Shown here: positions 44,955 to 55,720 of the stretch, piece by piece
How positions within the stretch are numbered: the first letter of the stretch is position 1
Layout of the letters: each line of letters starts with the position of its first letter
Assembly: GCA_013368315.1 (NCBI GenBank)
Contig: JAACJM010000127.1
Coordinates: forward strand, 124,001 to 188,000
DNA length: 64,000 nucleotides
Source: Tetrapyrgos nigripes
Taxonomy: Eukaryota; Basidiomycota; Agaricomycetes; Agaricales; Campanellaceae
Reading direction: 5' to 3'
Made by a program: the position numbers and the translations under genes
Notes under the pieces: generated by a model
Told to the model about the DNA's origin: nothing
What the model saw: only the letters and a program-made list of their open reading frames with translations
Database searches by the model: none

Positions 44955-45199
44955 CTGGTCTTTTTGCACTCTACTTTGACTCTACTACTCTATAATACAT
45001 CCGAGTACTGTACACAATTATTCTTTTCTTTTTTTTTCTACTGAAAGTCACCGTAAGTATCGGATGTGAACGCGTCTCTTGTATTGCGCCGACGTAGGCA
45101 GAGGGCAGCGCCGTGCCACCACACCATACCACTCACTTCAGGGGGAAAGTACCGTCCAGCAGATTGGGAGATAGCAGCAACTTGTTTCGGTCAAGTGGC

Positions 45200-45610
45200 C
45201 TCGAGGTGTAGGTACGAAATAGATTACACCGCTCGCAAAAGCTACAGAGATGTAACGAGTTGTAGCTCTACGCGGAACCATTTACTGGGTCAAGCGGGGC
45301 AAGCAACAGCGCCGTAGGGCCAATCGTCCTGTCAAGCAGGGTAGGGCGTCTACATAGCTGAAGCGCTCGATTACGCAGAGACGAATAATATATTAGATAG
45401 ATAGATAGGTTACACCGCTACCGGACTAGCTACTGGTACTTTTACATCAATATATGACGCGCGAAGCAGCTAACCGTGGAACCAATTGCTGATTCAGCGG
45501 GGCAAGCAACAAGGCAATAGGGGCAACGTCCTGGAGAATACCAGGGTAGACCGTCTACCACCTTGAAGCGCTATAGGGCGGGCAGAGACAGAGGACGTGG
45601 GTCTCAATGC
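45200..45610 (+). repeat. Two SINE-like repeat bodies
   Basis: Two adjacent related units share GCGGGGCAAGCAACA (at 45294 and 45497). Each is preceded by a TACACCGCT... segment and followed by GGGCAA/GGCCAA...GTCTAC...TGAAGCGCT. A (GATA)n microsatellite separates them near 45395-45408. The same module recurs at 55105-55280 and, in part, at 55620-55720. Confidence 0.7.
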
Positions 45611-47047
45611 GGAGGATACAGTCCAAGCATGGGCAAGGGTACATACACAGACAGTAGTAAATATGCAGAGGAGAGTTGGAGAGAAGGAAATGCGAGAAAA
45701 AGTAATACTAGAAATAAGAGGAACAGTGATACTGGAATCATAGAAAAAGGTAAAACTGAGCAAAAGAGAGGAATGAGAAAGATAAGCGAGAGAGATAAAC
45801 AGTAGTTAAAAGATACACAGAACCACCACGAAGCGGAGGCAAGGGAAATTAAAACAAATGAAGAAGGAAAATAGAGCAAGTCAAAGATCTATACAAACCA
45901 CAATATGCTTTGAAGGCGGCGCGGAGACAGGTACGCGGGTCTCTATGCGAACACAGAAGAGGGGTGCCTGCTGCACTGGAAGGACATGGCAGCAGGGAAA
46001 GGGAGCGAGTCAATTCCGAAAGCCCTACAGACGAGCATACGCCCTCCTGCAGTCCAGTCGTCCAAGACTGTTTGACGGCCTAGACCTCACGGAACCCGGA
46101 AGTGGACGGATAGAATCGGGTTCGGGTATGCGGACCGCTGACCTTACCAGCGTGAGTCATCCGCGTCGGTACTGAGACATGTGCTAGCGACGAAGAGACG
46201 CGATGCGGCAGGGGTATGTGTACGATGTAGGGAGTAAGGATAGCGGACTGGAGGGATGAATGGGACCAGGATATGGGGCTAGAGGAATCTTGAAGCGTTG
46301 TGGATGCGCAGCTTTGACTCGATGTGAAGTGGGGGTTGGGTGCTCTGTTTCAGTAGTGGATTTCGTTACAAGAGCACTGTGAGACGTCGAAAAGGTGAGC
46401 AAGGAGCTGTTAACGGGGTGTGAGGGCCTCCCAGACTAGAGACGCATCGACAACGCAGGAGGGAGTGTTTGTTGGAGAGGTCTCAGATATGAGACCCTGT
46501 AAAAACTTGACGAAACTTCGCGATCTGTACACCCAAGATGTCAACGTCAAGACGGCAATGACTACGTACCATAACATATGAGGTAGAGGCTGGGAACGTT
46601 GAGTTGGAAGTCGATGGCAGCAGAGATGGTGGTGGTTGTGAACAATTACTGGTAATATGGGCCTCGCGCGCTACTTACCACTGCGCCATGCTGCTTCATG
46701 CTAGCTGGCTAGCTAGTGAGAAGAATCTACTACGAAGTTGTGCAAATGCAAATCCGAGTCAACAGAAGCACGGATTATGTGACGGAAGCAGAATTATATA
46801 TGATCAACGGAAGCAAACTCGATCGACTGTATCGACCGACGATCGGGGGCGTAGCGCGTTCGTTCTGTACTACTTAGTACCAGGTCATGATCAGATACTC
46901 TATAGTATAGCTATAGGGCATGTTGTGAACTAATATAATAAAACGTTCCAAGAGCTCCAAGTATGGTTTGCGACTCAGAGAACCCCCATTGCCCAAGGAC
47001 ATGGGGATAACCCAAAACCAAGACCACGTCTCTTAAAGCTTCAACTA

Positions 47048-47148
47048 GGACAGATAGTATATCTGGTTAATGCGCTGCTCTATCCTCGTCGTTTACGGCA
47101 AGACTTTGTCTAATTGCAGAGAAGTGTGGTTCGAGTCCCACTCTGTCC
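47048..47148 (+). tRNA. Intron-containing tRNA-like gene, copy 3
   Basis: Perfect acceptor stem GGACAGA/TCTGTCC, D-arm GTAT/ATGC, anticodon stem CTGC/GCAG with a 37-base insert, and T-arm with one mismatch. Boxes A and B are present. TTTCTTCTTTTTCTC follows 20-30 bases downstream. It could be a tRNA pseudogene or SINE head. Confidence 0.45.
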
Positions 47149-48166
47149 CTATCCTGTCAAGAACTTACAGTTTCTTCTTTTTCTCTTCTTCTTTTTTCCC
47201 CAGGGTATTACCCCACGAGGAATCCAGGATTAGATTATACAAGATACAAACGATAAGTACATGTTCATGAAGATGGAGATAATACATAATTACTGTCATA
47301 TTAGTACTACTGAATGTACATAAGTTGGGGTCATGAAGTATATATTAAAGCTGTATACTAGGACGCCTGTAGTGAAGTTGTGCAAATGCAAATCCAACTC
47401 TACGGAAGATTATGTATGTTATACGGAGGCAGAATAACTCGGAATAATCAACGGAAGCAAGACGGGAGTAAAACTGAGTAAAAGCCCGAACGGGTTACGG
47501 AGGCAAACTGCGTGATCGATCGACGATCGGAGATTTGGATGCGTAAGCGCGTTCGTTCGTTCTACCATGTCATGATCAGACAAGGTTTTTCCTTTTGACC
47601 TTGGAGATTAGAGATTACTAGAGTAGAGAAAGGAAAGAGATTGATTGATTGCAAAGTTTGAGTACAGTACAGTACAGTAAACACATCGTTACACTTACGA
47701 TGGTCGGCGATGGTCGGCGTTGAAGCACGAAGAAAGGAAAAGAAAGTAGTATGTGTATGTAAGTACATAAATAACGATACAGGATCAAAAACAAACACGA
47801 GGATGAACATGAGTGAGTATGAGTATGAGTACAAGTTGAAGTACAACAGGTAACAAGTAACGAGGTGTGGAACTGTAGATGAAAAGAAATGAAACTGTAG
47901 ATGAAAAGAAATGAAGATACAGAAGAACTCGAGGGAGAAAAGAAATAAAGCCAAAAAGAGATGAAGATATAAAAGAAATGAGAGAAATAAAGCCATCAAA
48001 CAAGCTTGAATGCGCATGAGAAACAACATCACAAGTGTTGGGGGAGGGAGGAGAAAAACGACGAAAGCAAAGGTGGTCATGATATCACTCAAACAGCTCT
48101 ATCAACCCACTCCTGTACCATAACCCATTCTTCCGTCCTCACATGTACACCTCCCCCATTTTCTCC

Positions 48167-50437
48167 CTAACTCCTATTATTCCTCGACGTTCTCCCCGAC
48201 CTTGAAGATCGTCCACTAGCACCACTTCTAGCACTTTGCACATCAGCATCAGTCCAACTATCCCCATCTTCATCTTCCCCACCGTGGCCATGGATATAAT
48301 GAACATCGTCGTCGTCGTCGTCTACGGTATGTACAGTCGCTGCACGGGAAGACCTTCGTGCCATACTAGGTGGTGCCATACTCGATGCAAGAGTTGGTGT
48401 TATTGAAGTGACTGTTGCTGTGGAGAGAGGTCTTGAGCTTGGAGCTTGGGATGGAGTTGCTCTACCAGAGGCAGTACCACCAGCAGACGGCTGAACCTCG
48501 ATACCCCCCCGGTCCCTATCCGCCCTTGACGACGCATGTCTTCTCCTCCCGTCCCTACTACTACTATGTACCCTCCTCTCGCCCTCCTCCCTGGCTCTCC
48601 TCTCGCCCTCTTCCCTATGCTCCCTCTCCACCATCTGCTGCCTCTCCTCAAGAACCCTCGCCTCCTCCTGCGTCATCGGATAACTCGTCAAATTATACCA
48701 TTCATAAGTACACCAAGGTAACTCGTCCGCTCTCTTCGTTATCCCTTCTGGTTTCACCACTGCAGCTGCAGCAGCTACGCCTCCTCCAGGAGTCGTCGCA
48801 TTACTCAGATCCGTTAAAGCTTTTCTCCGATTGGAGATGTACACTCCTACTTCTCTCATTCCTTCTATTTCTTTCATACCACCCCAACAGCCTTCACCGC
48901 CTAGTAAATCAATCCGACGCATTCCTTCGCCCAAGACACCACCCGGTACACCTGGAGAACGAGATCGATTAAACCGATAGGCATGGGCGACGACTTGTCT
49001 CCTTTCAGAAGTCAAAATCCCAAACACAGATTGGGAAGTACGAGAGTATAAAGCTTGAGACAGAGATTCGACAATATCCCCACAAGTAACACCTGCATCA
49101 GGGTTAGATGCATTGATAGTAACCGTAAACGGAAGATGTGCAGCCGAACGAGTAGATGGGATAAGTGTAAGCGAAGTCACCCGAGGAAACGTAGCTGGAT
49201 CCGTTCGACCTCGAGACCAAGAAACATGAGGCGGGTCATCAGAGCGTTGACACATTGCGCTGGAGAAGAGTAAATTCCATTTAAGATATGGGTTGGTTTC
49301 GTCGGTTTCTAGTTCGGAAGGGGGAGCAAGGAGAGGGTTGAGGATGGGTAAGACGCCGAGGATGGATAGTTGGAAGGGAGTGAGGACTGGGCCGTAGCCG
49401 GGTCCGGGAGTGAATGGAGGGAGACGATCGCCTGTTGAGCCAGTGAGACGAGAGGAAGGGTGGAGGGAGTGGAGGGTTTCGGCCATTTGACCGAAGGAGA
49501 AGGGGTCGGGGGCGGAGGCGGAGGGCGCCATGCCGCCTCCCATGCCGCCGCCCATACCACCTGGCATACCACCACCCATACCACCTGGCATACCACCACC
49601 CATACCACCTGGCATACCACCACCCATACCACCTGGCATACCACCGCCCATACCACCCATGCCGCCTCCCATGCCGCCCCCCATACCACCCATGCCGCCC
49701 CCCATACCGCCCATACCGCCCCCCATACCGGGCATTCCTCCGGGCATTCCTCCCCCCATACCTGGCATTCCACCACCCATACCCATACCTCCAGGCATAC
49801 CCCCAGGCATGCCTCCCATACCCATACCACCCATACCTCCAGGCATACCTCCCATGCCGCCCATGCCTGGCATTCCACCTCCCATACTTCCAGCCATCCC
49901 ACCCATTCCCATACCAGCTCCCATATACGGTGTCCCCATACCCATACCACCCATACCACCCATTCCCATTCCAGGTGCCATTCCAGGTGGAGACCAGGGG
50001 GACCCTTGCATAGGCGCTTGAAAAGGCGTCATCCCAGGGTATCCACCTCCCATCCCACCACCCATTCCACCACCCATTCCACCACCACCACCTCCAGCAG
50101 GCAACGAAGCATTACCCGCAAACGGCGTAGGCGCAAAATTGGGGTATCCTCCCATAAACTCTACATTGACATTAGACGGCAAAGGTGTCCCCCCACCTCC
50201 TGGAGGAACATGACTCCTCGCCTCGGGGGGTATAAAACCGGGTTGAGCTGGCATGGGACTGGATGGTGCCCACTGATTGGAAGGATGATAGCCTTGAGGG
50301 GGTAGAGAGGATCCGGGACCGACCCAAGGCGAAGCGTGCGTGGAATGAGAGCGAGAGTGAGAGCGGCCATGGGCGTGGGAGCCGTCGGAGGGAGCTGGAG
50401 TCATTAGTGGGGGGATAAATAGCGGGGTGTCTGCCAT
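48167..50437 (-). CDS. Gly/Met-rich DUF6699-domain protein
   Basis: A single open frame of 756 codons from ATG 50435-50437 to TAG 48167-48169. The N-terminus is Pro/Ser/His-rich. Residues ~110-300 are a low-complexity tract of GMGG, MPGG and GMGGGM repeats. The DUF6699 domain follows: YGPVLTPFQLSILGVLPILN, PLLAP, KWNLLFSSAM, FPRVTSLTLIPSTRSAAHLP, FTVTINASNPDAGVTCGDIV, ESLSQALYSR, with WYNL near its end. A charged Arg/Glu-rich helical region, Ser/Pro segments and an acidic run (DDDDDDVHYIHGHGGEDEDG) complete it. Function is unknown. The repeat tract could drive self-association. It shares the domain with the smaller protein at 37893-39088, and its opposite strand is open as a proline-rich shadow frame. 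Confidence 0.85.
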   Translation of the reverse strand: MADTPLFIPPLMTPAPSDGSHAHGRSHSRSHSTHASPWVGPGSSLPPQGYHPSNQWAPSSPMPAQPGFIPPEARSHVPPGGGGTPLPSNVNVEFMGGYPNFAPTPFAGNASLPAGGGGGGMGGGMGGGMGGGYPGMTPFQAPMQGSPWSPPGMAPGMGMGGMGGMGMGTPYMGAGMGMGGMAGSMGGGMPGMGGMGGMPGGMGGMGMGGMPGGMPGGMGMGGGMPGMGGGMPGGMPGMGGGMGGMGGGMGGMGGGMGGGMGGMGGGMPGGMGGGMPGGMGGGMPGGMGGGMPGGMGGGMGGGMAPSASAPDPFSFGQMAETLHSLHPSSRLTGSTGDRLPPFTPGPGYGPVLTPFQLSILGVLPILNPLLAPPSELETDETNPYLKWNLLFSSAMCQRSDDPPHVSWSRGRTDPATFPRVTSLTLIPSTRSAAHLPFTVTINASNPDAGVTCGDIVESLSQALYSRTSQSVFGILTSERRQVVAHAYRFNRSRSPGVPGGVLGEGMRRIDLLGGEGCWGGMKEIEGMREVGVYISNRRKALTDLSNATTPGGGVAAAAAVVKPEGITKRADELPWCTYEWYNLTSYPMTQEEARVLEERQQMVEREHREEGERRAREEGERRVHSSSRDGRRRHASSRADRDRGGIEVQPSAGGTASGRATPSQAPSSRPLSTATVTSITPTLASSMAPPSMARRSSRAATVHTVDDDDDDVHYIHGHGGEDEDGDSWTDADVQSARSGASGRSSRSGRTSRNNRS

Positions 50438-50520
50438 TTTGAGGGGGAGGGGGGAACGACGGGGAAAGAGAGAGCGTCAACACGTGGGAATAAATATATA
50501 TTGCCAGAAATTTATACAGT

Positions 50521-52524
50521 CTAGATGCGCTTGATGTCCAGGCGCAATGAGTAATCCCCCAGCTGCAGATTTTTAGTGCTCTTAATTTCAGCAGTCACCG
50601 AATACGATAAAGGACTGTAACTCTTAATAAACTTGGTCTCCGCAAACCCTTTTCCCTTCAATCGCATCCTGGCCCTTGGCCCAGAGTCGAGATAGGATTT
50701 CCAAACATTTTCAGAAGTGTCGTGAGCCTGAGAGGAAGAGTATTGTAGAACAATATCAGTCCAAACCGAAGATCCTTGGAGCCCAAATGCGACGTGAACT
50801 ATATATGACCCGAAGAATGAAGTATCCCATCGGTATGTAAGTAGGCGGAACGTAGGATGACTGCATTCCTTCGGATCATCGGGATGTGGTCGGAAGACGG
50901 TAGCATAGGCCATATCTTGAGTAATCCTACCAAAGGGATCAGGTGGAAAGATCCCTTGAAACTCGTAGTGGTCTCTAGGTTGAAATGTTACGCCCAAATC
51001 AGGGAGTCGCAATGGACCAGTCCAGAGGCGAATTTCTGGGTCATCTTTTGCAAGATAACCAACCTCTATCTTCTCCTGCGAATCTCCTCTCCTCTCAGAC
51101 GTAATCATTATGTAGTTTCCGCTTTTCAGTTTCCCTAGATGTGTATCCTCTGGAATGGAACCTTCAATCTTACTGTTGCCAATTGACAGGGAGGGCCGGC
51201 CATTTTCAGTACTGCCGAGGAGGAAAGCGGACTGTCCAGTCTTCTGAGACACGTAATGAACAGCCCCAGCTTCCGAAGGTAGCGATACTGTATGTTCATC
51301 GATGATAAATTTCCTGAATTTCCTGGTTGGAATAAAGTCCCAAGCTGGTCGAAGAAGTTCAATGTCACATTGCGATGTCGACCTGGATGTATTCGAGGCT
51401 CGGACCCTGCGCCCTGTGACTAGATGCTCTGTGACGGTGAGCTCCCGAACGTCATCCATTGGCGGCGGCGAGCTCGTCAAGAATACTTCATCTGCATAAC
51501 ACCGTACATATTGATGTCCACTCGTCTTTCGGAGATAAATGGTCAAGTGGCTACCGCCTCTCGTGGACTGGCAAAGTAGGTGTGCAAGGAATATGGGTTC
51601 GCCAAAGTGCTCGGAACTGGAAGGGATGGGATTGAAAGGAAGATGGATATGCAGGCCGTTGTTATTGAAGGAATAGGATGATTTGTTACCGATGAATTCC
51701 ACATTTGAAGCCTGCACGTCGCCTGACATCCTAAATTCATAGGGTGATCGAGCTAGCAAACCCCTTGTCTCGGTTTTCTTGGCCGAGTCCGCAACCCAAG
51801 CAAAGATGCTGCGATCATCGGAAATCCTGATAATCTCCTGCTGTAGCCGCATGAACGCTTTGACCCCACCCTCACCATAGATCGGTGACATACTGACACC
51901 AAAAACCCCCAACAAACAATATGCTTGGTCCTCCGGCCTCGTAGTCTCTCGAAATGCAGCCCATGACATCCTCTGAGCGACACTATATTCGTCGATAATC
52001 CGTCCCTTGAACACATCTACTGGGATGCCAGTAACCGCCGACACTACACCCCGCAAGCCCCATCTGGTCCCAATCCTTTCCCAGTCCTTATCCAAAAACA
52101 CCACGTATTGAGGAGCGAGCAACTCCTGAAGCGTCCAGCCCCTCCTGAACCATTTACTGCCTCTGAAGTTGGATTTTTCATTTCCAGGATGATACTCTCC
52201 AGAGACATCAGATAGGTAGACGTAACAAATTGCTGCATCCTCGTAATACTGGTACATTGAGTTGAGTGCTTCGGAGAGCTCGGCGCTGCTGCTCTTGTCG
52301 ATACAACATGAGTCGATCCAGATCCAATCGAAATGATAGCGACGAGCACGGGCACAAGCGTTCTCGACTTTACGCCAGCCGGCTTTGGATCGGGCAACAT
52401 CAAGGTTCTGGATATCCTGAAAGCTAACCTCGTCCTGCTCCCAAGTGTGTGAGAGGATTGCATAGCACGGAATATCCGTGAAGAATTGCTTGACTGTGAA
52501 GTCTTTTGTGTTTAAGAGACGCAT
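50521..52524 (-). CDS. HET-domain protein (HET-E-like heterokaryon incompatibility family)
   Basis: A single exon of 667 codons, ATG 52522-52524, TAG 50521-50523. The N-terminal HET domain is textbook: MRLLNT, YAILSHTWEQDEVSFQDI, KVENACARARRYHFDWIWID followed by SCCIDKSSSAELSEALNSMY, YYEDAAICYVYLSDV, then WFRRGWTLQELLAPQYVVFL, SVAQRMSWAAFRETTRPEDQ, AYCLLGVFGVSMSPIYGEGG and AFMRLQQEII. The rest matches the beta-rich domain (DUF8212-like) that usually follows in basidiomycetes. HET domains trigger cell death on recognition of non-self in filamentous ascomycetes; basidiomycete copies are numerous and mostly unassigned. No NACHT or WD40 region is fused to this copy. The frame is intact. Confidence 0.93.
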   Translation of the reverse strand: MRLLNTKDFTVKQFFTDIPCYAILSHTWEQDEVSFQDIQNLDVARSKAGWRKVENACARARRYHFDWIWIDSCCIDKSSSAELSEALNSMYQYYEDAAICYVYLSDVSGEYHPGNEKSNFRGSKWFRRGWTLQELLAPQYVVFLDKDWERIGTRWGLRGVVSAVTGIPVDVFKGRIIDEYSVAQRMSWAAFRETTRPEDQAYCLLGVFGVSMSPIYGEGGVKAFMRLQQEIIRISDDRSIFAWVADSAKKTETRGLLARSPYEFRMSGDVQASNVEFIGNKSSYSFNNNGLHIHLPFNPIPSSSEHFGEPIFLAHLLCQSTRGGSHLTIYLRKTSGHQYVRCYADEVFLTSSPPPMDDVRELTVTEHLVTGRRVRASNTSRSTSQCDIELLRPAWDFIPTRKFRKFIIDEHTVSLPSEAGAVHYVSQKTGQSAFLLGSTENGRPSLSIGNSKIEGSIPEDTHLGKLKSGNYIMITSERRGDSQEKIEVGYLAKDDPEIRLWTGPLRLPDLGVTFQPRDHYEFQGIFPPDPFGRITQDMAYATVFRPHPDDPKECSHPTFRLLTYRWDTSFFGSYIVHVAFGLQGSSVWTDIVLQYSSSQAHDTSENVWKSYLDSGPRARMRLKGKGFAETKFIKSYSPLSYSVTAEIKSTKNLQLGDYSLRLDIKRI

Positions 52525-55000
52525 AACAGAGGAAGTATCGAGAGTCGACCTGAAAAACGAAGGGTCAAAAGAAATCCTGAGGAAAGAGTGTCGAGTACTT
52601 ACTGAAGTGAGGGTTCAGGACAATCTGTTGAGAAAGCTCAACCACAGCTCACGCCTTTATACACTGCTCATAGACACTGCACGAACACCAGAGCTATCAG
52701 CATAACTACAGCTGAGTTTAGAACGAACTCTCAATATGATTCATGAGCACATCGATTTAGTACACGCCTTCAGAACGGTTCTAACTAGCTTTTCATGATC
52801 AGTCACTACACGTTCTTTGCCTTGCCCTCGGCCAGCTACAGTAGCCTTCACTAACTCGGATGAGGTACGCCTTCCAGCGTCAGCCATGCTGGCACATCAC
52901 CACCCCGGAGCTTCATAACAATCCCCACTTCCCCCAATCATAATCCATGACCGTAGATGCTCCTCCACGCAACCATTTCCACCCCATCCCTTCTTTACTT
53001 AACCCCCTTTAAAGCTTATACCCACTTACGACCTAGAGATTTCTTTCAACACCACTTCCCGAACAACGAAACAGGTACAACGAAATTCCAGTACCCTCGA
53101 TCAGTTTGGCCCGATGACAGCCGTAAAGACGTGCTCATGGCTGAGGCAATGCGAGTCCATGCGGAAGGTGGTCGGAGGATGCACGTTTTGAAGGTATGTT
53201 TTTGACCGGGTGAATGTGTCGTTGAGACTCATTACTGATGCAAGGCTAGAGCATGCGGAAGGAGGGAGGTTGCACATTTTGAAGGTATGCATTTGACCCG
53301 GTGACGGTGTCGTTGAGACTCATTGCTGAGGCAAGACTAGACCATGCGGAAGGAGGGAGGATGCATGTTTTGAGGGTCCCCGACTCTCGTAGAGAGAGGC
53401 GAACTGGGAGGTGTCTGTCTGGGGCGAAGGACTGCCGGCGCCTTATAATAGGGGTATAAGTTCAATGCCGACACAGAAAGAGACGTTGAGGTCCGAGGAT
53501 GATGGATAAGTATACACAAAGCGTCAAAAACCACTTGGAAGCCCTGATTGTTATGATCCTTAGAAGTAACGCACATTCATTTGAGACACACCTGGATGAC
53601 CCAGACGAGTAGCGCCCAGCGATCTTTCATAGATCTTGCTTCAATTGTGCCTGAGGCTTGAAATTTCTGAAAGCTTGCAAGTTTACCGGTATCACTTGAG
53701 GTTTACGTCCAGCGGCAGAATTCTGAGCAAGCAAAGATGTTGAGTGACATATGCTGAATGGGCTGAGGCAGCCAGAAGTAGGCAGGTCCGACTTCTCGTG
53801 CACCCGACAGCTCCACCCTTCTGTCGTGACTCTATCCCTATTGAGGGTGGAACTGCTGTGCTGGTGTCAAGCCGTTACTACAGCCTGCATGTCATGGACT
53901 TGCAGCGCGGGACATCTAAACAGGATACGATGTTTTCCGGTGCAATGGAGTATTTTGTGGGGGTGTTCACTTCCTGCACATTAATTAGTCTGATACTTTT
54001 TTTTAGGACGCTCAAACAAACGAGGATCAACACCAAGTTCTCGTGGTAGAATGTTTTGAGTCAGGCCGGGTCATCAAGGTATACGAAAAGCATACTCGCG
54101 CATGAAGCCTCGCTTGTATTATTCCAAAGGCATTCGAATAGCATCACCGTGACATGCTCCATGACTCCTGACCGCCTTATTTGTCTCTCACATCTTTCGA
54201 TCTCCTAGTCTCGAAGCCAGACTGACGATATCTACTTACCACATTGACATGGTAGATATGTAGTCTGCCAGCGTCAATCACATAGGGCGCATAAAAATTT
54301 ATGAGGTAATCAGGAAATATTCTCACGAATCCTTTCCGGCATTTTGACCACCTCTTCGTCGCCACTTTCTGAAATTTACTTTACCTATGGTAACATCAAG
54401 TGGTTCCAAGACTACATACCAAAAATTGTGACCCAAAACGCATTAGAACTCACGATAGAGAGTGAAGTTCATTTCCGCGAGTGTACAGCCACTTCCGCGT
54501 CCACTTGCAGCAATTCGTCTCTAAGGATAAGTACGGCTTTTGTTCAACTTGGCTGCCTAAATTTTTGAACACTATATCTCCTTAGCCTCCTATATACATA
54601 CACCAAAAAACAAAGGGATTTGGCAGGGAATTGACCGTGATTATGTAATAACTTTCTATGGGGGCGAGCCCTCAGAGATAAACGCTAGACTATCGATCTC
54701 CTTGTTTTCAACCTATCGTGCCATTTCTTCCGTTGTCTGGACTTACTTTCTTCAACTGTACATATCCTTCATCGTACCGAAAGACTCATCGATCCCAATC
54801 TGCTTTCCTTCGCCTTAGTCACAGTCTTTCATCTTGAGTCTTTCGGTACGTACGTATACTCTACCTCCCCCACCCTCTTTCCTTAATCTTAATTTCTTTT
54901 GTACGTTATTCTTAAGTATTTTGTAGAAACCACTGTCTTCGAGTTTACTGTAAATCATTCATACTCGTCCTCATATGCAGTCGCAATTGAGAAAGCAAGA
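52525..55000. other. Gene-poor stretch with degenerate exon-like repeats
   Basis: No confident gene. A ~92-base tandem unit occupies 53158-53375 (listed separately). Around 53850-54090, a frame with SSRYYSLHVMDLQRGTSKQD, followed after a T-rich acceptor by DAQTNEDQHQVLVVECFESG, looks like a two-exon remnant but was not recognised. The remainder has no motif. Confidence 0.4.
53158..53375 (+). repeat. Tandem ~92-base repeats resembling duplicated exon plus intron
   Basis: Units starting CATGCGGAAGG at 53158, 53252 and 53343 contain GATGCACGTTTTGAAGGTAT or variants and TGTCGTTGAGACTCATT. Each has HAEGG(R)-(M/L)H(V/I)L(K/R) coding sense followed by a GTATG donor. The copies are frame-incompatible, so they look like decayed duplicated exons. 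Confidence 0.75.
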
Positions 55001-55049
55001 AATGAACGAGTTCCCCAGAAAGATATACCAAAAAAAAAGGGTTTTGGAG

Positions 55050-55280
55050 AAGGGTATAGGGACAGAGCAGGACTTGAACTTCGCTTCTCTAGATCTACTG
55101 ATTAGATTAGATAGATAGATAGATTGGATACACCCCGCCGGAAAAGGGTTCCCCGATGTGGGGGTACTCTCCATGGAACCACGGACTGGTTCAGCGGGGC
55201 AAGCAACAGCCAGATAGGGGCAAGCGCTACGACGACGTGTCGTTGGTAGACCGTCTACCCAGTCTAAAGCGCTATAAGTA
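55050..55280 (-). repeat. SINE-like element with tRNA-like end, copy 1
   Basis: GGGACAGAGC...ACTTGAAC..GCTTCTCTA (55059-55100) is, on the minus strand, the 3' half of the tRNA-like genes at 43-47 kb (AGAGAAGC...GTTCAAGTCC...CTCTGTCCC). It is followed by a (GATA)n run and the body with TCAGCGGGGCAAGCAACAGC. Upstream is an A-rich tail (ATACCAAAAAAAAA). Confidence 0.7.
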
Positions 55281-55554
55281 TGAGTTACAGGTGAGAGTAC
55301 ATACGAAGAGCAATCAGTGTCCAGAGGGTGGCCCAAAAGTAACTAAACAAAATGCTACAATACAAAGGCTAGCAGGGAGACATTAAAAACCCAGGACTGA
55401 TACACGATGTCCACTGGAATTGAAGCGCATTAGCCAGATATGCTATCCGTTTTACTTAACAAGCAGTATTTCTGGTATTCTCCTTGCGTATGTATGTATT
55501 TTAATTTGAAAATGATCGTTGATCAAGATACTTGCTTCCATAAGAAATACCAAA

Positions 55555-55720
55555 AATAAATAAATAAATGCAGGGACAGAGTGGGACTCGAACCTCACTT
55601 CTCTACGGATGATACTGAAGGAAGGAAGGAATTTATACGCCGCACCGCAAAAGCTACAAAGTGTAACGAATAGTAGCTCTACGTGGACCCAAGTTACTGG
55701 ATACAGCCAAAAGCCCCAAA
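55555..55720 (-). repeat. SINE-like element with tRNA-like end, copy 2 (partial)
   Basis: GGGACAGAGTGGGACTCGAA at 55574 starts the same reversed tRNA-like half. A (GGAA)n run follows, then AAAAGCTACAAAGTGTAACG and TAGCTCTACGTGGA, matching the body at 45200-45300. It is preceded by ATACCAAAAATAAATAAATA. Confidence 0.7.

Larger units (their letters stand above)
42586..48166. other. Repeat-rich, gene-poor tract with tRNA-like and SINE-like sequences
   Basis: About 5.6 kb with no convincing protein gene. It contains three tRNA-like genes (listed separately), tRNA-like 5' halves on the minus strand near 42886-42925 and 46665-46700 (GCAGCATG(G/C)CGCAGTGGTA), SINE-like bodies at 45200-45610, a diverged direct duplication (46733-46890 versus 47370-47580), and recurring GATCGATCGACGATCG-type palindromic motifs near 43063, 44762, 46830 and 47513. 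The 3' part (47800-48010) has AGATGAAAAGAAATGAA-type A/G-rich repeats. Confidence 0.6.

Noticed and set aside
47562..48092. 176-codon minus-strand frame rich in Phe and Leu
   Set aside because: It reads through A/G-rich repeats (GATGAAAAGAAATGAA). The hydrophobic composition is a by-product of TTC/CTT-type triplets.
49530..50021. Open frame of proline-isoleucine repeats on the plus strand
   Set aside because: It is the exact antisense of the Gly/Met repeat tract of the DUF6699 protein and is produced by its CCATACC repeat. It has no motif of its own.
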